A stretch of 64,000 nt of DNA. Source: Scandinavium manionii. GTDB taxonomy: Bacteria > Pseudomonadota > Gammaproteobacteria > Enterobacterales > Enterobacteriaceae. Within the stretch, counting starts at the first letter, position 1, and the number at the start of each line of letters is the position of its first letter. The stretch covers positions 310,001 through 374,000 of the forward strand of contig NZ_JALIGC010000039.1 in assembly GCF_024764775.1 (NCBI RefSeq), in the 5' to 3' direction. A model generated the notes under the pieces. It made no database searches, was not told the DNA's origin, and saw nothing but the letters and a program-made list of their open reading frames with translations. This document shows positions 1-8,483 of this stretch, piece after piece. The position numbers were made by a program, and so were the translations under genes.

Positions 1-744
1 CAGCACCAGCGCGATTTTATCGGTCACCGGCACGCCTTCGTCCTGCGCTTCTTTCGCCAGCTTTTCGATAGTCTCCCAGGCCTGTAGCCCGGTAACGTGC
101 ATCCTGGCCGGGATCTCCATGGCATGCAGGCCTTTCTCCAGCATCGCCCGCGCCACTTTCGAGTCTTCGGCGACAATCGCTGCTGCGCCCGGCTTAATGC
201 GCTGTTTCGGCGCAGTCAGGCGTGTGGCGTGCAGGTCGTGGTCGGCAGGCGCGATGTCATACAGGATTTGTTCCACATCGATAACCATCGCCAGGTTATT
301 GCTGTCTCTCTCATTGTCGAGGCAGGCAATGCTGGTGATGTACTGGCCGTTGACCGCTTTTTCCGCAGTATGAACCTGGGTCCAGTCGAGACGCGTAATG
401 TTTTCCACCGACTCCACGGCAAACGCCTGCACGCTGCGGGCATACTCGGTGATAAGCAGAATGTTCAACCCGCTTTCCGCTTTGCAACCCAGTACCGACG
501 GCAGGTCAATGACCGGGATAATTTGGTCGCGAATATTCACCATACCCATCACCGGTGCCTTAATGCCCGCGGGTTTAGTGAAGGAGGGCATCGGCACGAT
601 TTCACGCAGTTTGAAAACGTTAATGCCAAACAGTTCTGACTTGCCTCCGTCCTCTGATGCGCCAAGGCGGAACAGCAGCAGTTCAAAGCGGTTCGACAGG
701 GTCAAATTTGCCCTGTCGTCGATATCTTTCTGGAAATTATCCAT
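1..744 (-). CDS. cheV: Chemotaxis coupling protein CheV (3' end beyond window)
   Basis: CheV couples chemoreceptors to the CheA kinase through a CheW-like domain and carries a C-terminal receiver domain. The 248 codons seen begin MDNFQKDIDDRANLTLSNRF. The CheW-like part covers about residues 15-165 and includes the segment LFGINVFKLREIV. The receiver domain begins around residue 190 (AAAIVAEDSKVARAML) and runs off the left edge, so its phosphorylated Asp and the stop are not in view. The ATG has a GAGGG ribosome site 5' of it, and a sigma-28 promoter lies just upstream, which places it in the late flagellar regulon. E. coli K-12 lacks this gene; Salmonella and Enterobacter have it. The family identification is firm. 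Confidence 0.93.
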   Translation of the reverse strand, partial: MDNFQKDIDDRANLTLSNRFELLLFRLGASEDGGKSELFGINVFKLREIVPMPSFTKPAGIKAPVMGMVNIRDQIIPVIDLPSVLGCKAESGLNILLITEYARSVQAFAVESVENITRLDWTQVHTAEKAVNGQYITSIACLDNERDSNNLAMVIDVEQILYDIAPADHDLHATRLTAPKQRIKPGAAAIVAEDSKVARAMLEKGLHAMEIPARMHVTGLQAWETIEKLAKEAQDEGVPVTDKIALVL

Positions 745-785
745 ATTGCCCTCAGAGTAAAGAGTCGGGTCGAGCCTTTACTCTG

Positions 786-812
786 TTATCGGCAAATAGG
801 CATAAAAGTTAA
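786..812 (-). promoter_or_regulatory. Sigma-28 (FliA) promoter of cheV
   Basis: Read on the minus strand, TTAACTTT (805-812) and GCCGATAA (786-793) are separated by exactly 11 bases. The sigma-28 consensus is TAAAGTTT-N11-GCCGATAA; the -10 half is a perfect match and the -35 half is close. It lies about 40 bp upstream of the cheV ATG. This is the expected class 3 flagellar control for a chemotaxis gene. Confidence 0.82.
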
Positions 813-835
813 GAACCAACCCCATCAGGGCTATT

Positions 836-957
836 TTGCTTGCCATTTTGAACCAGGGGCAGTGCTCGAAATCCTCACGTACTACGTGTACGCTCCGGTT
901 TCTGCGCGCTGTCCGTGTTCAAACTGTCTGTGCTAATAACACCTGCTGGGATTGGTT
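836..957. other. Noncoding palindromic segment, possible dispersed intergenic repeat
   Basis: The space between rbn and the cheV promoter holds an inverted repeat, CACGTA-C-TACGTG, at 876-888. It is flanked by GC-rich sequence that does not look coding. From memory, similar CTCACGTAC-type segments recur between genes in enteric genomes, but no second copy is seen in this window, so membership of a repeat family is an inference. It could also form the end of the rbn transcript. Confidence 0.35.
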
Positions 958-1878
958 CTACACCAAAGGGAACACGCTGAAATCTTCCGCCAGCTCACAT
1001 GGCTCAAATACGCTTCGACACTCGGCCAGCAGGCGCTGACAGCCTTCCCGGTCATAGCGGGAACTCACATGCGTAATAATCAACTTGCCGACGTGGGCAT
1101 CGCGCGCCAGTTCGGCGGTCTGAATCGACGAGGAGTGCCCACGGCTGTTGGCTTTTTCTGCCATATGGTGTTCGAGCGTGGTTTCATGCACCATCACATC
1201 CACATCTTTCGCCATCGCCAGCGCGGCCGGGCAGGGGGCGGTATCACCGAAAATAGCCAGTTTTACTCCGGGCGTGCTTGCCCCTAAATAATCCTGACCA
1301 TTCACAATGCGCCCATCCGGCATCTCAACCGTCTGTCCTTTTTTCAACTGCTGGAACAGCGGCCCGGCTTTAATGCCGTCGGCCAGCAGGCGCTGGGCGT
1401 CGAGCGGGCCGGGTTTATCGTGCTGCTCGATGCGGTAGCCAAAACATTCCACCGGATGATTGAGCGGATATGCGGTGACCTTGAACTGACCATCGTCAAA
1501 CACTTCTCCGGAGCTGATTTCTTCAACGGTGAGCGGATAATCGGTCCATGAACCGCTCAGGCGCAGCGCCATTTCGACAAATTCTTTAATGCCCTTCGGG
1601 CCATAAATCGTCAGTGGCGACGGATTGCCCTGCATCGAACGGCTGCACAACAGGCCCGGCAGCCCGAACAAATGGTCGCCGTGCAGGTGAGTGATGAAGA
1701 TTTTATCGAGCTTTCCCGGATGATGGCTGGTTTTAAGAAACTGATGTTGCGTGCCTTCGCCACAGTCAAACAGCCACATTTGCGACAGCGTTGGTTGTTG
1801 CAAATTCAGCAGTATCGACGTCATATTACGGTGACGGGTCGGTACGCCTGCGGATGTCCCGAGAAAAATCAATTCCAT
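958..1878 (-). CDS. rbn: Ribonuclease BN / RNase Z
   Basis: A metallo-beta-lactamase-fold nuclease of 306 residues (also called elaC), which processes tRNA 3' ends and acts as both exo- and endoribonuclease. The zinc-binding signature THLHGDH supplies His64, His66, Asp68 and His69. The later family motifs FGDTAPCP and the C-terminal ITHVSSRY are present. The length equals the enterobacterial family length and the N-terminus MELIFLGTSAGVPT is canonical. It is a single gene, divergent from elaA with 53 bp between the two starts. It is placed in the cytoplasm. Confidence 0.95.
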   Translation of the reverse strand: MELIFLGTSAGVPTRHRNMTSILLNLQQPTLSQMWLFDCGEGTQHQFLKTSHHPGKLDKIFITHLHGDHLFGLPGLLCSRSMQGNPSPLTIYGPKGIKEFVEMALRLSGSWTDYPLTVEEISSGEVFDDGQFKVTAYPLNHPVECFGYRIEQHDKPGPLDAQRLLADGIKAGPLFQQLKKGQTVEMPDGRIVNGQDYLGASTPGVKLAIFGDTAPCPAALAMAKDVDVMVHETTLEHHMAEKANSRGHSSSIQTAELARDAHVGKLIITHVSSRYDREGCQRLLAECRSVFEPCELAEDFSVFPLV

Positions 1879-1931
1879 AACGCAATGTCCTCGACGCGTT
1901 AAATTAAAACGACAGTATAACGGAGCTCAAT

Positions 1932-2390
1932 ATGATTCAGTGGAACGATCTTCACCACAGCCAGTTAACCGTCCCGCAGTTGTATGCATTGCTCAAGCTG
2001 CGCTGTGAAGTGTTCGTGGTGGAGCAGACCTGTCCTTATCAGGATATCGACGGCGACGATCTGCTGGGGGATAACCGGCATATCCTCGGCTGGCGCGACG
2101 GAGAGCTGGTGGCGTATGCGAGGATTCTGAAAAGCGAAGAAGAATTTGAGCCAGTAGTGATTGGTCGGGTGATTATCAGCCACGCGGTACGAGGTGAAAA
2201 ACTGGGCTATAAGCTGATGGAACAGACCCTCGCCAGCTGCCAGAAAAACTGGCCGCAGAAGGCGCTGTATCTGGGGGCACAGGCGCATCTGCAACCGTTC
2301 TATGCCCATTTTGGTTTCTGCCCGGTCACCGACATTTATGACGAAGACGGTATCCCGCACATCGGCATGGCGCGGGAAGCGAACTCCTGA
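1932..2390 (+). CDS. elaA: GNAT-family acetyltransferase ElaA
   Basis: A 152-residue protein of the GCN5-related N-acetyltransferase superfamily. The acetyl-CoA-binding region is visible as IGRVIISHAVRGEKLGYKLM (about residues 77-96). The C-terminus YDEDGIPHIGMAR is typical of ElaA. Its substrate is unknown in the family. The start has a CGGAGC ribosome site about 6 bases upstream. It is followed by elaB after 46 bp on the same strand, and the two may be cotranscribed. Confidence 0.92.
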   Translation: MIQWNDLHHSQLTVPQLYALLKLRCEVFVVEQTCPYQDIDGDDLLGDNRHILGWRDGELVAYARILKSEEEFEPVVIGRVIISHAVRGEKLGYKLMEQTLASCQKNWPQKALYLGAQAHLQPFYAHFGFCPVTDIYDEDGIPHIGMAREANS

Positions 2391-2436
2391 ACCATTGTCT
2401 ATAGTTAGCGGACAGGTTTAACCATGGAGAAAACTG

Positions 2437-2742
2437 ATGGCTTATCATTCTTATGAATCACGTATTGATGACGATCTGGCTTTGCTGAGTGACACTCTGG
2501 AAGAGGTCTTAAGCTCTTCGGGCGATCCTGCTGACCAGAAATATATTGAGCTCAAGCTTCGGGCTGAACAGGCCTTACAGGACGTACAGTCCCGCGTCAG
2601 CCAGGCGTCAGACACCTATTATTACCGTGCTAAACATGCCGTAACCCGTGCTGATGACTACGTACACGAAAAACCGTGGCAGGGCATTGGTGTCGGTGCC
2701 GCCGTCGGGCTGGTATTGGGGCTGTTGTTAGCGCGTCGATAG
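2437..2742 (+). CDS. elaB: DUF883 membrane-anchored ribosome-binding protein ElaB
   Basis: A 101-residue protein with a charged, helical N-terminal three quarters and a C-terminal membrane anchor (about residues 80-101, GIGVGAAVGLVLGLLLARR) ending in Arg-Arg. This is the layout of the ElaB/YgaM/YqjD family, which anchor at the inner membrane and associate with ribosomes in stationary phase. That role is known of the family, not shown here. A GGAGAAA ribosome site precedes the ATG. A strong hairpin lies 40 bp downstream. Confidence 0.93.
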   Translation: MAYHSYESRIDDDLALLSDTLEEVLSSSGDPADQKYIELKLRAEQALQDVQSRVSQASDTYYYRAKHAVTRADDYVHEKPWQGIGVGAAVGLVLGLLLARR

Positions 2743-2781
2743 TCGTCTAAGCGCGTCGGTAAAAATCCACTCCCTCATCAT

Positions 2782-2808
2782 GGGTACTGCATTTTTCAGG
2801 CAGTACCC
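2782..2808 (+). terminator. Hairpin after elaB
   Basis: A perfect 9-bp stem, GGGTACTGC / GCAGTACCC, with a 9-base loop follows elaB. The downstream run is CTTATAAT rather than a clean T tract, so termination may be partial. The hairpin abuts the presumed menF -10 element. Confidence 0.5.
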
Positions 2809-2810
2809 CT

Positions 2811-2816
2811 TATAAT
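2811..2816 (+). promoter_or_regulatory. Candidate menF -10 element
   Basis: A consensus TATAAT lies 29 bp upstream of the chosen menF GTG start. No convincing -35 hexamer is seen 17 bp upstream, where the elaB hairpin sits, so this is a tentative promoter call. Confidence 0.4.
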
Positions 2817-2844
2817 GCGTGGTTTTTATCAGAGAGAGGTTCGC

Positions 2845-4131
2845 GTGCATTCCATTACCGCTGCGCTGGAAAACCTGTTGGGTTTTCTGTCTGACGACAT
2901 GCCTGATGCACCTGGCTCGCGAATTTTCGACACCCCGTTTCCTCTCAATGATGCCTTTGATCCCCTGAGCTGGCTTTGCAGTCAGCCGATATTCCCGCAG
3001 TTTTACTGGCAGCATCGCAGCGGCCAGGAAGAGGTTTCCGCTCTCGGTGCCGTGCGTCGTTTTACCTCATTGCCCCACGCCAATATCTTTCTTCAGCAGC
3101 AGCAAACCGCGTTTCGCATCTGGGGCCTCAACGCCTTTGAACCGGAAACGAGTGAACTGTTTTTGCCGCGTCTGGAATGGCGGCGCGATGCGGGAAAAGC
3201 GTTATTACGCCTGACGCTAAGCAGTGATACGTCGTTGCGGGAAGATGCCAGTGCGGCGCGGGAATTTTTAACCGCCTTGCGGCCTGCTCATCCGTTGCCC
3301 CTTTTAAGCGGCGAGCTGAAAGGCGAACGCCATTTCCCTGATCACGCGGGTTGGCTGCGCCTGATTGAAGCTGCGACAGACACTATCGCGACCGGCGAAC
3401 TGGATAAAGTGGTGCTCGCTCGCGCTACCGATCTGCAATTTGCCGCCCCGCTGCATGCCGGTGCCATGATGGCGGCGAGCCGTCGCGTCAATCTCAACTG
3501 CACCCATTTTCTGATGGCCTTCGATGCAAAAAGTGCGTTTCTGGGCTCGACGCCGGAACGGCTCTGGCGCCGTCAGGGTCAACAGCTCGATACCGAAGCG
3601 CTGGCGGGCACCGTAGCGAGCCATCCTGATGACAAACAGGCGCAGCATTTTGCCGACTGGCTAATGCGCGATGATAAAAATCAGCGTGAAAATTTGCTGG
3701 TGGTGGAAGACATCTGCCAGCGTTTGCAGCAGGACGTCAGTGCGCTGGAAGTGCTGCCGCCGCAGGTGATTCGCCTGCGAAAAGTGCAGCATCTCAGGCG
3801 CTGTATTCAGGCTGAACTGAAAATGCCTGACGACACGCGTTGCCTGGTTCAGCTTCAGCCGACGGCAGCGGTGGCCGGACTCCCGCGCGAGCAGGCCCGG
3901 CAGTTTATCGAGCACCATGAGCCGTTCACCCGTGAATGGTACGCGGGTTCCGCGGGCTATCTCAGCCTGCAACAAAGCGAATTCTGCGTGGCGCTGCGTT
4001 CGGCGAAAGTCACCGGCGACGTGGCGCGATTATATGCCGGCGCCGGGATTGTTCGCGGCTCGGATCCTGAACAGGAATGGCAGGAGATCACCCAAAAAGC
4101 AGCAGGATTACGCTCCTTGCTTATCCGATAA
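2845..4131 (+). CDS. menF: Menaquinone-specific isochorismate synthase MenF
   Basis: Converts chorismate to isochorismate, the first step committed to menaquinone. 428 residues, close to the 431 of E. coli MenF, with the chorismate-binding domain filling the C-terminal 260 residues (GELDKVVLARATDL, LGSTPERLWR, LAGTVASHP, LYAGAGIVRGSDPEQEW). The GTG at 2845 was chosen because HSITAALENLL aligns with the E. coli N-terminus and AGAGAGG lies 5 bases upstream. An in-frame ATG 30 bp earlier lacks both. It heads the men cluster, and menD starts 71 bp after its stop, a gap that also contains a TATAAT at 4168-4173. Confidence 0.95.
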   Translation: MHSITAALENLLGFLSDDMPDAPGSRIFDTPFPLNDAFDPLSWLCSQPIFPQFYWQHRSGQEEVSALGAVRRFTSLPHANIFLQQQQTAFRIWGLNAFEPETSELFLPRLEWRRDAGKALLRLTLSSDTSLREDASAAREFLTALRPAHPLPLLSGELKGERHFPDHAGWLRLIEAATDTIATGELDKVVLARATDLQFAAPLHAGAMMAASRRVNLNCTHFLMAFDAKSAFLGSTPERLWRRQGQQLDTEALAGTVASHPDDKQAQHFADWLMRDDKNQRENLLVVEDICQRLQQDVSALEVLPPQVIRLRKVQHLRRCIQAELKMPDDTRCLVQLQPTAAVAGLPREQARQFIEHHEPFTREWYAGSAGYLSLQQSEFCVALRSAKVTGDVARLYAGAGIVRGSDPEQEWQEITQKAAGLRSLLIR

Positions 4132-4202
4132 CCGACTCATATCAATAACCTGTCGCTATCACTCATCTATAATTATACGCAAAATTGATACCGGACAATC
4201 TC

Positions 4203-5873
4203 ATGTCAGTAAGCGCATTTAACCGACGCTGGGCGGCGGTGATCCTTGAAGCATTGACCCGCCACGGCGTGCAGCACGTTTGCATCGCGCCGGGCTCGCG
4301 CTCGACGCCATTAACGCTGGCGGCGGCGGAAAACCGCGCTCTGATAGCCCACACCCATTTTGATGAACGTGGCCTCGGCCATCTGGCGCTGGGGCTGGCT
4401 AAGGTAAGCCAACAGCCGGTGGCGGTGATTGTCACGTCCGGAACCGCGGTCGCCAATTTGTATCCCGCGCTGATTGAAGCGGGGTTGACCGGCGAGAAAA
4501 TCATTCTGCTGACCGCCGACCGCCCGCCGGAACTGATCGACTGCGGCGCCAATCAGGCGATTCGACAGCCGGGTATGTTTGGTTCGCATCCGTCACAAAC
4601 GCTGTCTCTGCCACGCCCGAGCCACGATATTCCGGCCCGCTGGTTGGTCTCGTCGATTGATAATGCGCTGGGCCAGCTGCATAGTGGCGGGGTACACATC
4701 AACTGTCCGTTCGCGGAACCGCTGTACGGCGAAATGGACGATACCGGACTCGACTGGCAGCAGGCGCTCGGTAACTGGTGGCAAAGCGACAAGCCGTGGC
4801 TGCGCGAAGGGCAGCATCTGGAAAGCGAAAAGCAGCGCGACTGGTTTTTCTGGCGACAGAAGCGTGGCGTCGTGGTAGCCGGACGCATGAGCGCGGCGGA
4901 AGGGAAGAAAGTGGCTGAATGGGCGAAAACGCTCGGCTGGCCGCTGATAAGCGACGTACTGTCGCAAACCGGACAACCGCTGCCGTGCGCCGATCTCTGG
5001 CTCGGAAACGCCAACGCCGTCACCGAACTGGCGCAGGCACAAATAGTGGTACAGCTCGGCAGCAGCCTGACCGGCAAACGTCTCCTGCAATGGCAGGCTA
5101 CCTGCGAACCGGATGAATACTGGTTGGTAGACAATCTTCAAGGTCGGCTCGACCCGGCGCATCACCGCGGTCGTCGTCTGGTGTGTAAAGTTGGCACCTG
5201 GCTGGAACAGCATCCGGCTGAGCAGCGCCAGCCCTGGGCGGTGGACATCCCGCGCCTGTCAGAGCAGGCGTGGCAGGCCGTCGTTGCCCAGCGAGAAACG
5301 TTCGGCGAAGCGCAACTGGCGCATCGCATCAGTGAATATCTGCCCGATCAGGGCCAGCTTTTTGTCGGCAACAGCCTCGTGGTTCGCCTGATAGACGCTC
5401 TGGGCAAGCTTCCGGCGGGGTATCCGGTGTACAGCAACCGCGGCGCGAGCGGCATCGACGGGCTGATTTCCACTGCCGCAGGCGTGCAGCGCGGGAGCGC
5501 CAAATCGACGCTGGCCATCATGGGCGATCTCTCGGCGCTGTACGATCTCAACGGCCTGGCCTTATTGCGCCAGGTTTCCGCCCCGCTGGTGCTGATCGTG
5601 GTGAACAACAATGGCGGGCAGATTTTCTCGCTGCTGCCGACGCCTACTGAAGAACGTGAACGCTTCTATCTGATGCCGCAAAACGTCCATTTTGAGCACG
5701 CGGCCAACATGTTCGGTCTGCGCTATCACCGCCCGGAAAACTGGACGGCGCTGGAAGATGCGCTACGCGGCGCGTGGCGTCAGCCGGTGACCACGGTGAT
5801 TGAGCTGGTGGTCAATGACACCGACGGCGCGCAGACGCTGCAGAACTTACTGGCGCAGGTCAGCCAGCTATGA
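4203..5873 (+). CDS. menD: SEPHCHC synthase MenD
   Basis: A thiamine-diphosphate enzyme that joins isochorismate and 2-oxoglutarate. 556 residues, identical to the E. coli length. The N-terminal cofactor domain shows IAPGSRSTPLTLAAAE and HFDERGLGHLALG. The C-terminal thiamine-diphosphate motif reads GDLSALYDLNGLAL followed by VVNNNGGQIF. The start MSVSAFNRRW was preferred to an ATG 18 bp upstream, to match family N-termini. Its stop overlaps the menH start as ATGA, implying translational coupling. Confidence 0.97.
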   Translation: MSVSAFNRRWAAVILEALTRHGVQHVCIAPGSRSTPLTLAAAENRALIAHTHFDERGLGHLALGLAKVSQQPVAVIVTSGTAVANLYPALIEAGLTGEKIILLTADRPPELIDCGANQAIRQPGMFGSHPSQTLSLPRPSHDIPARWLVSSIDNALGQLHSGGVHINCPFAEPLYGEMDDTGLDWQQALGNWWQSDKPWLREGQHLESEKQRDWFFWRQKRGVVVAGRMSAAEGKKVAEWAKTLGWPLISDVLSQTGQPLPCADLWLGNANAVTELAQAQIVVQLGSSLTGKRLLQWQATCEPDEYWLVDNLQGRLDPAHHRGRRLVCKVGTWLEQHPAEQRQPWAVDIPRLSEQAWQAVVAQRETFGEAQLAHRISEYLPDQGQLFVGNSLVVRLIDALGKLPAGYPVYSNRGASGIDGLISTAAGVQRGSAKSTLAIMGDLSALYDLNGLALLRQVSAPLVLIVVNNNGGQIFSLLPTPTEERERFYLMPQNVHFEHAANMFGLRYHRPENWTALEDALRGAWRQPVTTVIELVVNDTDGAQTLQNLLAQVSQL

Positions 5874-6646
5874 CGCTCCACGCCGTTGCCCGAGAAGGCG
5901 CGCCGAACCAGCCGTGGCTGGTATTCCTGCACGGCTTTTCCGGCGATCGTCGTGAATGGCAGGCGGTAGGGGAGAAACTCACTGGGTTTTCCCGGCTGTA
6001 TGTCGACCTGCCCGGTCACGGTGGGTCAGCGGCAATTTCTGTGACGTGTTTCGATGATGTGTGCCGGGAATTGCAGGAAACGCTGATTAGTTACAACATC
6101 CTAAGTTATTGGCTGATTGGCTACTCGCTGGGCGGACGCGTGGCGATGGTTGCGGCAAATCAGGCGAAACTGCCCGGTCTGAAAGGGCTGATTGTCGAAG
6201 GTGCGCATCCTGGCTTACAGGACGACACCGCCCGTGAAGCGCGTTTGCAGTCCGATACGCAATGGGCGCAGCGCTTTCGCCACGAACCGCTGGCCGACGT
6301 TTTCGAAGCCTGGTATCGCCAGCCGGTATTTGCCTCACTCACTGACGCACAACGCCAGACGCTGGTGGCGTTACGCGCCGATAACAATGGCCCGCGGCTG
6401 GCCGACATGCTGCTCGCCACCTCACTTGCCGTACAGCCTGATTTACGCGCGGCGCTCGCCACCCGTGGCTATGCTTCAGGTGACTACGCATTTTTATATC
6501 TATGCGGCGAACACGACGCCAAATTCCGTGCACTGGCGGAAGAACGGGCTGCGCCATGCCACCTTATACCTCACGCTGGACACAACGCCCATCGGGAAAA
6601 TCCCGCAGCGGTGGCGAACTGTCTGGCACAGATTCTGAATAACTGA
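5870..6646 (+). CDS. menH: SHCHC synthase MenH
   Basis: An alpha/beta-hydrolase that removes pyruvate from SEPHCHC to give SHCHC in menaquinone synthesis. 258 residues, against 252 in E. coli. The nucleophile elbow GYSLGG places Ser86. The oxyanion motif LHGFSGD is at about residues 20-26, and the catalytic His is in HAGHNAH (His238). It overlaps menD by four bases, and menB follows after 14 bp. Confidence 0.95.
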   Translation: MTLHAVAREGAPNQPWLVFLHGFSGDRREWQAVGEKLTGFSRLYVDLPGHGGSAAISVTCFDDVCRELQETLISYNILSYWLIGYSLGGRVAMVAANQAKLPGLKGLIVEGAHPGLQDDTAREARLQSDTQWAQRFRHEPLADVFEAWYRQPVFASLTDAQRQTLVALRADNNGPRLADMLLATSLAVQPDLRAALATRGYASGDYAFLYLCGEHDAKFRALAEERAAPCHLIPHAGHNAHRENPAAVANCLAQILNN

Positions 6647-6660
6647 CGACAGGACATATT

Positions 6661-7518
6661 ATGATTTCCCCAGATGAAAAAATGCTCTACGCCCCGGTTG
6701 AATGGCAGGACTGCTCCGAAGGTTTCACCGATATCCGTTACCAGAAATCCGCTGACGGCATCGCCAAAATCACCATCAACCGTCCGCAGGTGCGTAACGC
6801 GTTCCGCCCAGTGACCGTCAAAGAGATGATCCAGGCGCTGGCCGATGCGCGCTATGACGATAACGTCGGCACCATCATCCTGACCGGCGAAGGCGACAAA
6901 GCGTTCTGCGCGGGCGGCGATCAGAAAGTTCGCGGCGACTACGGTGGATACCAGGACGACTCCGGCACCCATCACCTGAACGTGCTCGACTTCCAGCGTC
7001 AGATCCGCACCTGTCCGAAACCTGTAGTGGCAATGGTTGCTGGCTACTCCATCGGTGGTGGCCACGTGCTGCACATGATGTGTGACCTGACCATCGCGGC
7101 GGAAAACGCTATCTTCGGCCAGACCGGCCCGAAAGTCGGTTCCTTCGACGGTGGCTGGGGCGCGTCTTACATGGCCCGTATCGTCGGTCAGAAGAAAGCC
7201 CGCGAAATCTGGTTCCTGTGCCGTCAGTACGACGCGAAAGAAGCGCTGGATATGGGGCTGGTTAACACCGTGGTTCCGCTGGCGGACCTGGAAAAAGAGA
7301 CCGTGCGCTGGTGCCGTGAAATGCTGCAAAACAGTCCAATGGCACTGCGCTGCCTGAAAGCGGCACTCAACGCCGACTGCGACGGTCAGGCCGGTCTGCA
7401 GGAACTGGCGGGCAATGCCACCATGCTGTTCTACATGACTGAAGAAGGTCAGGAAGGCCGCAACGCCTTCAACCAGAAACGTCAGCCTGACTTCAGCAAA
7501 TTCAAACGGAATCCGTAA
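6661..7518 (+). CDS. menB: 1,4-dihydroxy-2-naphthoyl-CoA synthase MenB
   Basis: A crotonase-fold enzyme that closes the second naphthoquinone ring from succinylbenzoyl-CoA. 285 residues, the enterobacterial length. Visible signatures are INRPQVRNAFRP, the CoA/oxyanion segment FCAGGDQKVRG, GYSIGGGHVL and GQTGPKVGSFDGGWG. It uses the preferred codons of a well-expressed enteric gene more than menC or menE do. Its stop shares one base with the menC start (TAATG). Confidence 0.97.
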   Translation: MISPDEKMLYAPVEWQDCSEGFTDIRYQKSADGIAKITINRPQVRNAFRPVTVKEMIQALADARYDDNVGTIILTGEGDKAFCAGGDQKVRGDYGGYQDDSGTHHLNVLDFQRQIRTCPKPVVAMVAGYSIGGGHVLHMMCDLTIAAENAIFGQTGPKVGSFDGGWGASYMARIVGQKKAREIWFLCRQYDAKEALDMGLVNTVVPLADLEKETVRWCREMLQNSPMALRCLKAALNADCDGQAGLQELAGNATMLFYMTEEGQEGRNAFNQKRQPDFSKFKRNP

Positions 7519-8483
7519 TGCGCAAAGCCCAGGTGTACCGCTGGCAGATCCCCATGGACGCGGGAGTGGTTCTGCGCGAGCGGCGTCTGAAAACCCGCGA
7601 CGGGCTGTTGGTCAGGCTTTGTCTGGGCGATGCCGAAGGCTGGGGCGAGATTTCGCCTTTGCCGGGCTTCAGTCTGGAAACGCTCGATGACGCGCAGACG
7701 GCGGTCATCGCCTGGGTAAATGCGTGGCTGAAAGGGAGCGACCCTGAATTTCCGTCAGAGCCCTCAGCCGCGTTTGGCCTGAGCTGTGCGCTGGCGGAGC
7801 TGAACGACGAACTGCCCAACGCCGCCGATTACCGCGCGGCGCCGCTGTGTACCGGCGATCCGGATGAGCTGTTTGCGGTCCTTCAGGCGATGCCCGGCGA
7901 AAAAATCGCGAAGGTGAAAGTCGGCCTGTGGGAAGCGGTTCGCGACGGCATGGTGGTCAATCTGCTGCTGGAAGCCGTGCCCGATTTACAGCTTCGTCTG
8001 GATGCTAACCGTGCCTGGACGCCGCTAAAAGCGCAGCAGTTCGCCAAATACGTTAATCCGGACTATCGCTCACGCATCGCCTTTATCGAAGAGCCGTGTC
8101 GAACCCGCGACGATTCCCGCGCTTTTGCGCAGGAAACCGGGATCGCCATCGCCTGGGATGAAAGCCTGCGTGAAGCTGATTTTACCTTTACCTCGGAGCC
8201 GGGCGTGAAGGCCGTGGTTATCAAACCGACGCTCACCGGCAGTCTGCAAAAGGTCCGCGAACAGGTCGCGGCGGCCCATCAGCAGGGGTTGACCGCAGTG
8301 ATCAGCTCATCGATTGAATCGAGTCTTGGCCTGACGCAGCTGGCGCGTATCGCCGCCTGGCTGACGCCTGGCACCCTGCCGGGGCTGGACACGCTGAACC
8401 TGATGCAGGCGCAGCTGATTCGCCGCTGGCCGAATAATGAATTACCGTGCATGACCCACGACAGTCTGGACCCGCTGTTATGA
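7518..8483 (+). CDS. menC: o-Succinylbenzoate synthase MenC
   Basis: A member of the enolase superfamily that dehydrates SHCHC to o-succinylbenzoate. 321 residues, against 320 in E. coli. The catalytic lysine motif KVKVGLWE, the metal ligands in LRLDANRAW, FIEEPC and AWDESLRE, and the second lysine in VIKPTLTGS are all present. Start and stop overlap menB and menE by one and four bases, so the three genes are translated in series. Confidence 0.96.
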   Translation: MRKAQVYRWQIPMDAGVVLRERRLKTRDGLLVRLCLGDAEGWGEISPLPGFSLETLDDAQTAVIAWVNAWLKGSDPEFPSEPSAAFGLSCALAELNDELPNAADYRAAPLCTGDPDELFAVLQAMPGEKIAKVKVGLWEAVRDGMVVNLLLEAVPDLQLRLDANRAWTPLKAQQFAKYVNPDYRSRIAFIEEPCRTRDDSRAFAQETGIAIAWDESLREADFTFTSEPGVKAVVIKPTLTGSLQKVREQVAAAHQQGLTAVISSSIESSLGLTQLARIAAWLTPGTLPGLDTLNLMQAQLIRRWPNNELPCMTHDSLDPLL

